Part shown: in pieces, positions 11,211-22,200 of the stretch
How the letters are laid out: every line of letters begins with the position of its first letter
Numbering within the stretch: position 1 is the first letter of the stretch
Source of the DNA: Takakia lepidozioides
Lineage: Eukaryota > Streptophyta > Takakiopsida > Takakiales > Takakiaceae
Direction: 5' to 3'
Length of the DNA: 64,000 bases
NCBI GenBank assembly: GCA_030704615.1
Contig: CM060731.1
Location: forward strand, 54,482,221 to 54,546,220
The notes under the pieces: generated by a model
Database searches by the model: none
Told to the model about the DNA's origin: nothing
The model's input: the letters and a program-made list of their open reading frames with translations, nothing else
Position numbers and translations under genes: made by a program

Positions 11211-11214
11211 GGCG

Positions 11215-12595
11215 ATGGGGAGCCGCCCAGATTGGATCAAGGGGATTTTGGAGAAATACCAGGATGTGATGTCGGAGGATTTACCAAGCGGCTTGCCACC
11301 GCGAAGAGGAGTTGACCACAAGATTGAGGTGATACCGGGAACGGAACCGCCTGCCAAGGCACCCTACCAGTTGAGCCACAGGGAGTTGGTCGAGCTGAAG
11401 ACTCAGCTCAAGGATCTAATGTCAAAGGGGTACATCCAGCCGAGTAAGTCACCTTACGGAGCCCCGGTGCTATTCGCAGACAAGAAGGATGGGACGCTGC
11501 GGATGTGTGTCGATTACAGGGCTCTGAATAAGGTGACTATAAAAAACCGGTACCCTTTGCCAAGGATCGACGACCTCTTCGATCGGTTAGCAGGAGCGAA
11601 GTATTTCAGCCGGATCGAGTTGCGCTCCGGCTATCACCAAATTCGGGTGGCGAAAAGAGATGAGGAGAAGACCGCGTGAAGGACAAGATATGGTTCATAT
11701 GAGTTCTTGGTGATGCCTTTTGGGCTCACCAATGCACCAGCGACATTTAGCACGCTGATGAACAGCTTTTTTCAGGAGTGGTTGGATGACTTTGTGATCG
11801 TGTACATCGACGACATCTTGGTGTACTCGAAAACAAAGGAGGAGCACCTGGAGCACCTCAAAAGGGTGTTCCAAAAGTTGCGGGAATGGAAGCTGTACGC
11901 CAAAGCTTCAAAGTGCGAATTCGGGATCACGAAAGTGGAGTTCTTGGGGCATGTGATTACACAGGATGGGATCAAAATGGATGACAGAAAGGTTAGGGCG
12001 ATCTTGGACTGGGAGCCTCCGAATTCGGTCCTGGGAGTGTGATCCTTCCTAGGACTCGCCTCCTATTACCGGAAGTATGTGAGAAATTTCGCCAAGATTG
12101 CGGGGCCGCTGTCAGACCTTCTGTGTAAATCTAAGGTCTGGGCATGGAACACCTTTTGTGGCCAAGCTTTTGCTGAATTGAAGCAGCGGATGGCGGAAGC
12201 TCCAATCTTGAAAATCCCGGAGTTCGATCGTCCGTTTGAGATACATACAGATGCGTCGGACTTCGCGATTGGTGGTGTGCTGATGCAAGATGGACGTCCA
12301 GTGGCTTACGAAAGTAAGAAACTGAACGAAGTGGAGCGACGGTGGCCAACGCACGAGAAAGAGATGAAGGCGGTGGTGCACTGTCTTGAGCTCTAGCGCC
12401 ACCATGTTGGTTCCAACCTAGTGAAGGTGTTCACGGAAAATGTCACGGTGAAGTATTTTGCCACGCAGCCCAAGTTGTCCCCAAAACAACTTAGGTGGCA
12501 AGATACTTTGGCGGTGTTCGACGTGGATATCCAGTACAAACCGGGACGAGACAACGTGGTGGCCGATGCTTTAAGTAGAAAGCAACAGCTCTTGT
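11215..12595 (+). pseudogene. Chromovirus reverse transcriptase and RNase H
   Basis: RT motifs are in order: '[13 protein letters not shown]', '[13 protein letters not shown]', '[10 protein letters not shown]', '[13 protein letters not shown]', the catalytic 'YIDDILVYS', then 'FLGHVI' and 'FLGLASYYRKYV'. RNase H follows with 'IHTDASDFAIGGVL' and 'DNVVADALSR'. In-frame stops at 11677 (TGA), 12040 (TGA) and 12394 (TAG) break it into pieces that stay in one frame. The product would copy the element RNA into cDNA. All catalytic Asp residues of the RT active site are present. Confidence 0.93.
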
Positions 12596-14123
12596 TGATG
12601 TACAAGGGCGAGACGACGCTCCAAAGGAAGATCCGAAAGGCTTGCCGGAAGGATGAGCTGGCAAAGTCCGTGATGCAGGACTTGAGGATGGGGGTTAAAT
12701 CGCAGTTCCACTTGCAAAATGGACTGCTCCGGTATAAGCAAGAGCGTCTCTACGTGCCGAAGGGAGGGATCAGAGATAGCCTCTTGAGAGAATGCCATGA
12801 TAGCCCGCTTGCGGGCCACGGCGGAGCCAAGCGCACTGCGGCACTCTTGAAGAAAGAGTATTTCTGGCCCAAACTGAGGGAGGAGGCAGAGGAGTATGTC
12901 AAGACATGCACCACATGCCAACAAAACCGGAGCGAGTACAAAAAGCAACCGGGCTGTTACAACCCTTGCCGATTCCTGAGGGGACTTGGGAAAGCGTCTC
13001 GATGGATTTCATGACTGCTATGCCGCTGTCAAAAGGATTCGATGCAATCATGGTGGTGGTGGATAGGTTCAATAAAATGGGCCATTTCATCCCCACCAAG
13101 GAGTCGGCAACGGCGCAGTAGACAGGGCGACTTTACTTCGCCCACGTCTTAAAGCATCATGGAGTCTCGAAGGATATTGTCTTGGACCGCGATCCAAAGT
13201 TTACGAGTAAATTTTGGAGGACACTTTGGAAGAAGATGGGGACGAGGCTGAAGATGAGCACCGCCTTCCGACCTACGACGGACGGCCAAACGGAAAGAGT
13301 GAATTCCGTAGTGAAGCAATTCTTGCGGAATTACGTGTCGGCAGACCAATCAGACTGGATGGAACACTTAGACGCGGCAGAGTTCTGTTATAATAACACA
13401 GAATACTCCGCAACGGGAGTTTCCCCTTTCGTATTGGTCTATGGAAAAGCACCTCTGGTGCCGACAAGTTGGGCCGCCCAGGACGTTGAGGAACCGGCAG
13501 TAGCGGCGGTACTGGAAGAACGCGAACGTTTGTTGAAGCTCGCAAAGTACAACATTGCCAAAGCTAGGAAACGGTATGAAAGGCAGGCGAATCGGAAGCG
13601 GAGGGAAGTGAAGTTTGAGGCAGGCACAGAGGTCTGGTTGAACATCAAGAATTTCCGACTACCTCCGGAAGTGAGTCCAAAGTTCGTACCTCCGTATGCG
13701 GGACCCTTTCGCATTCGGAAGGTTATGAATGAGGATGTGTATGAATTGGAGCTGCCGGCAAACAGCAAGGTGCACCCGGTATTCCATGTCTCCCTTTTGA
13801 AGCCTTACTTCAAAGATGAAGCGCGTCCGAATCGGCATCAAGTGTTGCGTCCGCCACCTATGCTGTTGGATCATGAAAATGAACCTCAGTACGAGGTGGA
13901 GGCAATATTTAAGTCGAGGAGGTTCAGGAACCGAGAAACGGAGTATCTCGTCAAATGGAAGGCTATCCTCATGTGGAGGCATCTTGGGTGCGTGCCTCAG
14001 AAATGGGAAACGCATCCGAGGCAGTTGCAGCTTTCGAAGGGCGACCTCAAAAGCGGAAGAAGCGTTGATGGGGACATCAACCTTGGAGCGTGGGGGAGGA
14101 AATGCATGCTTAGCCCGGTTTAG
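12596..14123 (+). pseudogene. Chromovirus integrase with C-terminal chromodomain
   Basis: The HHCC zinc region is seen as '[10 protein letters not shown]' with 'CTTCQQNR'. The DDE core follows with 'SMDFMTAMP', 'VLDRDPKF' and 'TDGQTERVN'. The GPF/Y-type module ('VPPYAGPFRIRKV') precedes a chromodomain at about 13890-14030: Tyr-Glu-Val-Glu-Ala-Ile, 'EYLVKWK' and 'WETHPRQL'. Chromodomains of such elements bind methylated histone tails and steer insertion to heterochromatin. The frame shifts near 12950 and a TAG lies at 13119. In the chromodomain the Glu-x-Ser/Thr-Trp-Glu end is altered (His-Leu-Gly-Cys before Trp-Glu). Confidence 0.92.
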
Positions 14124-14975
14124 CTAGCTCAGGAATCCGATTGCAAAAACTTATATTGTACAAAAATTTGTTATAAAGGAAATGGGTTCCAAATATTGTG
14201 CGTCCTATTGTGTTTGGAATGGTGATGCATGGTGTGGTTGGCTAGTGTGTAGAATGCATGCTAGCTTACAAAAGTGGGAGAGGTAAATTGGGTTAATCGT
14301 GTGTTTGCGCAGTGCCGAAATCGGGTGACTCCCATCCAAGGGGCAAGGAAACTTGCGCCTTTCTTAAGGAGTTCACGTGCTAATGCGCACCCGGCGCGTG
14401 CGCGTACTATAACTGCGCTACCGAGGGGGTTGCCTTGTAGTGCGGGCTAACGCGGAAGCTACGTGTTTCCGTTCACGTACTATAATCGTGTAGCCTCGGG
14501 ACGAAGTCGTAGTGCGGCTTCGGCGTGTTCCCGTACCTCAGGCCAGCATTCCAAGGCGGACCCAATTGTAGTGATTGGGGCGCACGGTTGGTTCAAGGTT
14601 ATCTTCCTAGTCAAAGAGGGTTCCAGGTGAACCCTTGCTCAAGGTGATGCCAAAAGCGGCATCATGAGCGATCGCAAGCAATGTTGTTGCAGTAAGGCGA
14701 TTCGATCCTCGGGGAGGATCGTTCCTTGGCCTTGAAGTAGGCCAAGAAGAGTGCACTGGGAGGAGCTGGAGAGGCTCCACCCTTGGCCGGGACTTGGAGG
14801 AAGTCGGCCGAACTAGCTAGTGGAGAGTAGAGTCAAGTGTGGGGTTTGGTTCTTTTCCATGGGACGCCATGGTACAGAAACAAACTCCTTGATCTGGGAC
14901 ACCACAACTTGGATGTTCGTTTCTACAAAATGGACAAGTCGATGAGGACATCGACTCCCTGTTGGTAGGGGTGTA
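14124..14975 (+). other. Chromovirus 3' untranslated region
   Basis: No coding capacity is recognised between the integrase stop and the 3' LTR. A G-rich tract 'ggtaggggtgtag' immediately before the LTR is the probable polypurine tract. Confidence 0.7.
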
Positions 14976-15703
14976 GGTCGCGGCCCTTTGCCTTGAGGGC
15001 AGGGGGTTGGGACACATGAGGGGCTGCCCCTGTGGTGGGGGCAGCGGCAGCGATAGGTATGGGGGGCTGAAGCACCCTTGAGTGCCCAAGGCACTCAAGG
15101 AGCGCGGAGGCGCTCACTAGGTGGAGCCCCGCACACCGGGTTGCGGTGGGGGTGGCTCCACAAGGGGTGGTGGTAGCTTAGCGGGACTTAGTGGGGGTGG
15201 CATAAGACTCACCATGGGGGCGGAGACCTCGTGGTGGGAGTCGTGGGGAGTCTTCGGACTCATCACGGTCCATAGGGGCCGTGGTGAGCGGGCCAAGACT
15301 CACCGCGACTCATCACCGGGAGTCGAGGGTTTTCGTGGTGGTTCGCCATAAAATGGCATGGCTGGTTGTGGAACCCCCGCGGACAGCTATAGAAGTATAT
15401 ATAGGGAGTAGTAACCCCGAGAACGGTGCAAGCCCGTTGATGACCAAAAACTAGTGGGTAAGCGATCGAGCCGGAAAGCGACCAAAGAGTGGGGAGCTGT
15501 TCCGGACTGCCATCTACCAAAGGGAATTCTCCTAGTCCCAATTAGGTGGAGGGTTTAGAGGGAAGCGAAGGGGGGGACCGTTATGTCCCGGTGAGCAGCC
15601 GAAGCTCCAAGTTGGCCCGGCGGCCAGGTTGGGAGTCAGGCGCGCGCATCAAAGCGAGTAACTATGACGTGAAGGGAAGCTTACCAAAGGGAGGTGCGCG
15701 ACA
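14976..15703 (+). repeat. 3' LTR of the chromovirus
   Basis: Near-identical to 9275-10001. It ends CGCGACA and is followed by the TSD copy TAACC. The first base is G instead of T. Confidence 0.95.
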
Positions 15704-15924
15704 TAACCAGTCAGACCATCATTGTTTCTCATGTGGTGAGGTTGGAGGTGATGACCAACCAACCATAGGAGTGCTTGAGGTGGATGCAGGTGCAAGTGTA
15801 GGCTATGTTATGAACCTAGTATTCCAAACCATAAGCCGCAACAAGTTCTCTACCCGGTTACCTTGTGGAGAGGGGGTTAGGGACATGTTCATGACCGGTT
15901 GAGTGACAGTTTGTCAACACGGAG
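15704..15924 (+). repeat. Retroelement leader segment, right part of a split copy
   Basis: Continues the segment broken at 9274 ('gaggttggaggtgatgacca', then 'gtggatgcaggtgca'). The reverse complement of the same order is seen at 62540-62620. No gene in it. Confidence 0.7.
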
Positions 15925-17100
15925 GTGCCACTAGTTGCTGGGGACAGTGCCGGTTCGAGCACTAGCGATACTAGTGGGTACATGAGACGAGATGTGCGGT
16001 TTAGGCCACCTTCACCTCCAGTATCTTCTACGGAAGGTTCTGATTCGGATTGTGAATCAGGAGGACTCACACCGGCGGTGCAAGTTGTTTCCTTGCCATT
16101 GTTGTGCGACACAATGGATGAGATGTATGGAGCTACCAAAGGGCCATGAAGGTACTCTGGGGCGGTGGGCACCATCGAGTTGGATGATTTTATCCAAGAT
16201 TTTGATAGTTGGTGTGATTTGCAGCAAATGCGTAATCCACAACTATTTACGCCTTTCATGGCATGGAAGGGGCTGTTTCAACACCTTGAGGGGTCGCCTA
16301 TGGATGATTACCATGAGTTCAGGTGGGGGCATGAGGTTGAGATCGAGGAGTGGAGGATGTACAGGTCACCCGACTATGTATCCATCACTAGGGGCACTAG
16401 AGCCACGAGGGCAGTGGCTACACCTGCCGTTGCACCGGCAGCTTTAGCAAGCAGCACTGGGACTAGTGGGACTGGTGGTACCATAGCTACGACGTCCACC
16501 CAAGCCACTATCGCACCAGCACCAGTACCCGTGCCTGCCTTCAACCCTGTTATGGAGTTCTTCGAAGAGTTGAGAGGAAACTACCAAGGGGTGAGGACAG
16601 AGAAGTTGCGGAGCTTGCAAGAGTTCCAACGGAAGCCTATTGAGAGCTTGAGGGAGGCTTTCACTCGCATGAGGCGCTTGATAAATGTAACCCAAGGGGT
16701 TACAGAAGCTCAGGCAGTCCAATTCTGGTATGGGATATTGGACAAGGAGCTGAGGAGAAGGGTGCGGGATGCAACTGTCCTACAAGCGGCCCAACCCACC
16801 TTAGCAAATGTGTTTTTGCTAGCAGAGCGGATAGAGCCCAACATGGTGGAGGAACGAGTGGTCATGGTGGGATTTGCTAAGGAGACACCACGGGGTAGTG
16901 GTGCTCCTAGCCAACCACTACCTCAATGTGCTCAAGGCAACAAGGGGGCTCAAGTGAAGCTTAGGGAAGGACAGAGAGGACCTCAGATGTAGGGGCCTCT
17001 CCCTTCATTTGCAGGCCAACAACGGGCGGAGGTGGTGTGTTGGACATGTGGAGGACCCCATGTCAAGAAGGATTGCCCAGAGGGAGGCAAAGGGCCGGCA
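15925..17100 (+). pseudogene. gag of the PHD-bearing Ty3/gypsy element
   Basis: An N-terminal Ser/Thr/Pro-rich region (Arg-Arg-Asp-Val-Arg-Phe-Arg-Pro) stops at TGA 16146. The main frame from 16165 runs through an Ala/Thr-rich linker to a retrotrans_gag-like helix ('SLREAFTRMRRLI') and a TAG at 16990. In the same frame a CCHC knuckle follows at 17038-17076: Cys-Trp-Thr-Cys-Gly-Gly-Pro-His-Val-Lys-Lys-Asp-Cys. This binds the element RNA in related proteins. A second knuckle just after appears decayed. Confidence 0.8.
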
Positions 17101-17781
17101 CATGCACAGCCTGCACAGTTGTAGTGTGGGCATTATGGCAAGCACGGGCATGGAGAGGTGCTCAGTTGCAGCAGTTAGTGGAGCCTAATGCCGACGAGCG
17201 AGAGCGGGCTATGGGTTTTTCCACTGGGACCACGGCGGTGCCTTTTATTTCTGAGGCATCACGTCGTCAGGTGTTGGGGCAAGCAATGGATCTCAATTGT
17301 TTGACCTGGATTATCAGCTTGGCTATGGCTGAGCAACGTAGAGTGCGGAGTGCACTTCCCTTGACGGTCTCTTTGCTTACCGAGACGGTACAAGCAGTGA
17401 GTGGGGGCGAGCATAAGAGGACCATGGGGTGCAGACATCCATGGCACACGTGGGAGGTGCTCGAGGTTCAGAGGGAGTTGGCAGCCAAGGCGGCGGTGAT
17501 GGATGAGGTTGGGGATTTTTCTCGGATTGAGGAAGTCCTCAAGGATGAGATGATGGGGCAGGATGAGGCCTTGTCATTGACTGAGCAGGCAGGGAGTACT
17601 GCTCAAGAGGTTGCAACATAACAACCACTGGACGCGTCTTCTACCTCTAAGCCCACTGGACTTAAGGTTGCAGTTACGGAGGACAATTGGGAGCCTGACA
17701 TTTGGACCCATTGTCACCGGAGGAGAGAGATGACGTATACGGCGGTTCCTGAGGGCTTACAAGAATTGCTTTGCCTTCAAT
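17101..17781 (+). pseudogene. Gag-pol linker/protease region, not resolved
   Basis: By position the protease should lie here. A frame from 17037 to 17621 is open (Glu/Ala-rich, 'QRELAAKAAVMDEV'), but I see no Asp-Ser/Thr-Gly with a protease context. A stretch near 17670-17800 ('PEGLQELLCLQFEGL') resembles the short linker that precedes RT in this group. The active protease may be lost. Confidence 0.4.
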
Positions 17782-19134
17782 TTGAAGGACTTAAGAGCAA
17801 TGAAGGGTCAAGAGATTCGTATTGAGTTGGCCACTGACACGCCAATCTTTCGGAGACCCTATAGATACAGTGACATGGAGAGGTCTTTGATTCAGATGAG
17901 GACTCAAGATCTCTGGGAGGCTGGTTTGGTGGAGCTCTCTGGTGGAGAGTATGTTTCAGCCACAGTGATGCCAGCCAAGAAGGATGTCTATGGCAATTGG
18001 ACGGAGAGACGTATGTGCGGTGATTACCGGCCTGTAAATCGTCAGACCAAGTCCGATAAGTATGTCATGCCAACACCAGATGAGATCTTTGATGCCATCG
18101 AGCATGCAAAGGTCTTTAGCACTTTGGATTTACGATCCGGATATCACCAGTTGCCGATCAAGGAGGCGGACAAGTAGAAGACGACATTCTGGGGGATCAA
18201 TGAGCACGGCAAGGATTGCCTATATCAGTGGCGGTTCTTACCATTTGGGCATAAGAATGCTCCTGCAGAGTTTAAGAGAGTCATGGATAGGATTCTAGCA
18301 GGGGTGGACTTTGCTCGGTGCTACATAGATGACATCATCATCTTTAGTGCTACGGTGGAGGAGCATGAGAGACACCTTCAGGTGGTATTGGAGCGCTTGA
18401 GAACACACGGATTGAAGTTGTATCCGGGGAAGTGTAAGTTTTTCCACAACCAGATTGAGTATCTGGGTCACATGATATATCCTGGAGGATTGGGGGTACA
18501 ACAGACTAAGGTAGAGGCCATTGCAAAAATTCCACGCCCTACGGATGTAAGCCGAGTTCGAGCTTTCATGGGGTTGGCAAACTATAATAGACGGTTTGTC
18601 AAGGGATTTAGTGCCATTGCAAAGGCTCTAACCAAGCTGACCAAGGTGGACCCAGGAGTGGCAGTGGGAAGATGAGCAGGAACGAGCTTTTCAAGAGCTC
18701 AAGGCGAGGTTGACCTTGGCGCCTATCCTGAGACGACCTATCAGGGGGCGTCCTTTTCAGCTGCATACGGATTGGAGCATGCTGGGGCTTAGAGCGGTGC
18801 TCACAAAGGTGGATGATGAGGGAAGAGAGTTTGTAGTGGCTTATGCTAGCCGCTCGAACAACGCTGCAGAGGCTAAGTATAGCTCATATGAAGGAGAGTG
18901 CTTAGTTGCAGTGTGAGCCGTGACACACTTCAGGTGCTATCTATACGACAATCTCTTCACCCTTGTCACGGATCACCAGCCACTCAAGTGGTTGATGGAG
19001 TCAGACAAGCTTACGGGGAAGCTTGCACGGTGGGCACTCATACTCCAGGAGTATGACTTTCAGGTTGTGCATCGACCGGGTTTGGTCAATCGGGATGCGG
19101 ATGGATTGAGTCGCAATCCATGCACGAGCCAGTA
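17782..19134 (+). pseudogene. Reverse transcriptase and RNase H of the PHD-bearing element
   Basis: RT motifs: 'FRRPYRYSDMER', 'RMCGDYRPVNRQT', 'PTPDEIFDAIEHAKVFS', 'LDLRSGYHQLPI', 'YIDDIIIFS', 'EYLGHMI' and 'FMGLANYNRRFV'. RNase H has 'LHTDWSMLGLRAVL', 'TDHQPLKWLM' and 'VNRDADGLSRNP'. Frame 1 is kept to about 18660, where a one-base shift moves the reading into frame 2. Stops lie at 18175 (TAG), 18675 and 18915 (TGA, one base from the TGG expected in 'VWAVTHF'). The sequence differs clearly from the nested chromovirus, so this is a separate lineage. Confidence 0.92.
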
Positions 19135-19207
19135 GGATGACACTGGAACTCGGTGGCATGGTGAGACGGACGAGGAGATGGTGACGGGATGACATGCATT
19201 TGCTTTT

Positions 19208-20614
19208 TTGTGTATCTTGGCATCGGGAGGTCAGGTTGGACCTACAACAAGGATGATTGTAGACGGAGTGTCTAAGGACCCTGAGGCTAGTGATGAGCCA
19301 GGTGGTACCCGAGATATACATGAGGATTCGGCTGTGTTGGACTACCTCCGTACTGGAGACACGACAGCCACTGTTACTGCCAAGGAGAGGGATCGGATCC
19401 TGCAACGAGCCAAGAGGTTCAAGTGGGAGGGGATACACCTGCTCCGAGTATGGGAGGATGGTCGGGTGAGGATTGTGCCTCACCCCACATAGCTTGCACG
19501 GTTAGTGCGGCATGCCCATGAGGAGTTGGGCATTTTGGAGTGCGACGCACTCACAGTTTTCTGCAGGGGCAGTATTGGTTGCGTGGTATGCATACAGAGG
19601 TGCAACAGTTCGTGGCTAGGTGCATGGTGTGTGACAGGGGTGCGTGCTTCATTCAATGCCCCTACACCACAGTTGCATCCTTTATCAATCATGGGATTGG
19701 GCTACAGGTGGAGTCTTGACTTCGCAGGACTGTTGCCACTAACTATGCGCCACCACAGATATGTGTTGGTGATGGTGGAGCACTTCTCCAAGTGGATTGA
19801 GTTAGTTCCATTGCCTGACAAGGCTAGTGAGGGGGCTACATATGCATTCTTGGATTGTGTGCTTAGCCGATTCGGTGCTCCAGCTGAGGTACTCACGGAC
19901 CAACGGAGAGAGTTTTTGGGGGAGTTTCAGGCTTTGTGTGATAAAGCCTTAATAGACCACCGCACCACTTTTCGGGATCATCCTGAGGCCGATGGCTTGG
20001 CAGAGAGAGTTGTTCAGACGATGAAGAGGGTTTTGCGCAAGTATGGCTTGCAGAAGGGACACCTAGGAGATTGGGATCTTCAGGTGCCTTGGTTAGCCAT
20101 GGGCTACAGGTTCAGCAAACAAGCATCACTTGCCTCCTTCTCACCATATTTCCTTCTCTTTGGCCGAGAGCCGGATTTGCCTGCAGCCATTCGTAGGGAC
20201 ACTGCTCAAGTCCTTAATCTTGACGATCCGGACGTGTGGGTACGTGCATGTGATCAGCGTGCAGAGTTGTTCAAAAAAGTCATGCCCATGGCTTTTGAGA
20301 ACCTTGCCATTGCACAACACCGTGATACGTTGAGGTATGCCACTATACGTGGTGGAGGATATCGTCCTGGGGTTCGGAGGTTTAGCCCTGGTGACTATGT
20401 TTATTTGCAGCAAACTGCTCCTACGACTCTGGATGTTACTGCAGGGCGTGTTATTCTGAGGGTTCGAGAGGTGTTGCCCTCAAGGGTCCTAATCTTGGAG
20501 GGTCGGGATGGCATGACTTGGAAGGACCATGTGCGTAATTGTGCGCCATGTCACCTTCCCAATGTCGATGGCAGAGTTGACCCAAACTTGGCAGTGGTAC
20601 TTGCAGGTTTGAGG
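19208..20614 (+). pseudogene. Integrase of the PHD-bearing element
   Basis: The HHCC region spans a TAG at 19490: 'HAHEELG' and then 'CMVCDRG' near 19620. The core carries 'SLDFAGLLPLT', 'EVLTDQRREF' and 'DHPEADGLAERVVQT', that is, the D, D and E of the retroviral integrase. The C-terminal part ('GDYVYLQQTAPTTLDV', 'GMTWKDHVRNCAPCHLPNVDG') has the SH3-like/GPY-type look of this Ty3/gypsy group. The frame continues directly into the PHD finger at 20615. The integrase would insert the cDNA in the nucleus. Confidence 0.92.
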
Positions 20615-20749
20615 TGCATGCTCTGTGGGTCTGCCAAAAGGGCAGCCACCATGCTGATATAAGATCGATGCTCAAGAGGTTGGCACATGTGATGCTTGAC
20701 ACCACCTCTTGAGAAGGTTCCTGATGGAGATTGGTTGTGTTCACACTGC
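20615..20749 (+). pseudogene. PHD zinc finger at the end of the Ty3/gypsy integrase frame
   Basis: In the integrase frame, 45 codons have exact PHD spacing. Cys-Met-Leu-Cys is followed by 11 residues. Then comes [stop]-Asp-Arg-Cys, four residues, His, two positions (one is a TGA) and Cys. The segment 'LTPPLEKVPDGDWL' leads to Cys-Ser-His-Cys. The TAA at 20660 sits exactly where the third Cys should be and the TGA at 20690 lies between His and Cys, so this copy is dead. The Trp two residues before the final Cys pair and the 'CL.PPL..VP.G.W' block are PHD hallmarks. PHD fingers read histone H3 tails, so by analogy with chromodomains it may target integration. That role is inference. Confidence 0.85.
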
Positions 20750-21017
20750 TTGGGATAATGGCAGTGGACATGACTAGAGGCAGCTAACAAGACATGGGAG
20801 GCCAAGTTCATAGGAGTCAATACACGAGATCCTAGGCTCAAGTTCATAGGTTGCAAAATGGCGACTAACGATGGGGCATTCTTGCTCCCGACCTCTTGAT
20901 CTATCGAGTTTGAGTGTAGTAGGGACATTGGTGGAGGACTTAGTGAGGCTATGGTCGCTATCACATTTTGTGGTTACCTGGACTTAGAGGGACCTAAGCA
21001 CCAGCTAGGGGGGCGAT
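20750..21017 (+). other. 3' region of the PHD-bearing element with polypurine tract
   Basis: Reading on in the same frame gives 'FIGVNTRDPRLKFIGCKMA' and 'GAFLLPTS', broken by stops, so the ORF may once have continued past the PHD finger. At 21006-21017 'taggggggcgat' is a good polypurine tract directly before TGTGTGG, where an LTR would be expected to start. Confidence 0.5.
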
Positions 21018-21193
21018 TGTGTGGACTAGTGACTGCCATATTGGGCAGCATAGTGGCAGCCTAGTGACTGACTAGTTGTAGCCTAGTAGTTGGACTAGTG
21101 GTGGACTAGTGGTATACTAGTGTGTGGTGTGCACATGTGTTGTGTGGTTTTCGACAGCGATGTAGTTGTGTAGCGATATGTATGCGCACGACA
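21018..21193 (+). repeat. 176-bp sequence X, copy 1 (probable LTR part)
   Basis: Starts TGTGTGGACTAG after a polypurine tract and ends CGCACGACA. It differs from the copy at 26347-26522 at six positions with no gap (about 97% identical). It contains many 'ctagt' motifs ('gactagtggtggactagtgg'). Confidence 0.85.
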
Positions 21194-21195
21194 GC

Positions 21196-21461
21196 TGTCA
21201 AGTTATTTTACCACTATTGTGAAACTAGCTAGGAAATAGCTAGCTTTTACATATTGACATTTGGGATTGGCCCAAGTGTCAATCCAGGGGTCAAGACAGA
21301 TTTAGGCCCTGGAGTGGTTATTTTCACGGCAAGCGTGGGAGGCTCATCTTTCTCGAGTTGAGCCTCACCGTGCCTAGCTATGGCGCCGTAGTGTGGATTC
21401 CCCATGGCGTGGGGTGCACTTGGCTTGACTTGTATTTGAGTGATGAGGTTATATATGCATG
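21196..21461 (+). repeat. LTR-like sequence Y, copy 2, left part
   Basis: Closely similar to 6378-6653, with a small deletion near 21350. Split at ATG 21459-21461 by the CACTA-type insertion. The right part is 26282-26346. Confidence 0.85.
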
Positions 21462-22200
21462 CACAACAACAGATTGCGGCTTTTATGACTCCCATGGGTG
21501 CGCAGTCATGACATATTTGTGGCAGAAATGCCGTTTGCAGTCGTAAAATGCTTTTGAAGTCATAATGCAGGTCTGGGGAAGGCGTATATGCGACTACATG
21601 GCTCCGGACTCTGCGCAACACAGGTCAAACATGTTTGACCACGAATATTGGCATGGCAGATATGACTACCAGTCACGGTCATGGCCACACTGGAATGACG
21701 TGTGCATATTGCTAGACAAACATATGACTTCATGACTCTCACTCTAATGCATTCTGCCAGATCATCACATGGATGAATCGCTACATGACTGCACGTGTCG
21801 ACACATTCTTTTCTGGTTATATATATAATATATGAGTATTTATATTTTGAAAAAATGGAGACTCTGACAACTAGAATGAATTAAAAATAAATAAAAATAA
21901 AATCAAAGTGCAAAAAGATATAAAAATAAACACATCAGCTGGTAAGTGCATAGTGTGTCGCCTTGGTGGTTTGGGGTTCAAACCCGTTGCCCATATCCCG
22001 TGTGTGGGATTGTTCGTGACGGTATGTCTGGGCGTTGATCGTCCTGTAGGTCTTATGGCCCATAAATGAAGGCGGGTGAATTTTTCCCCCTCCTCAAGGG
22101 CATGTGGTTTCCTTTAAGAATTTAAGAATTTAAATTATAAAAAAAAAAAAAAAACTTTTAGGGTTTACAAAAAGGTTAAAAAAACTTAAAAAGTTGCCCA

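Larger units (their letters stand above)
9275..15703 (+). mobile_element. Ty3/gypsy chromovirus, complete with both LTRs, nested
   Basis: Two LTRs of 727 and 728 bp flank gag, protease remnant, reverse transcriptase, RNase H, integrase and chromodomain in that order, which is the Ty3/gypsy chromovirus order. The target duplication is TAACC (9270-9274 and 15704-15708). LTR ends are the inverted pair TGTCGCG/CGCGACA, with the first base of the 3' copy changed to G. About fifteen differences between the LTRs counted by eye (near 2%) suggest fairly recent insertion. The reading frame has several stops, at least one frameshift (near 12950) and a deletion between gag and protease, so it is non-autonomous now. 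Confidence 0.95.
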
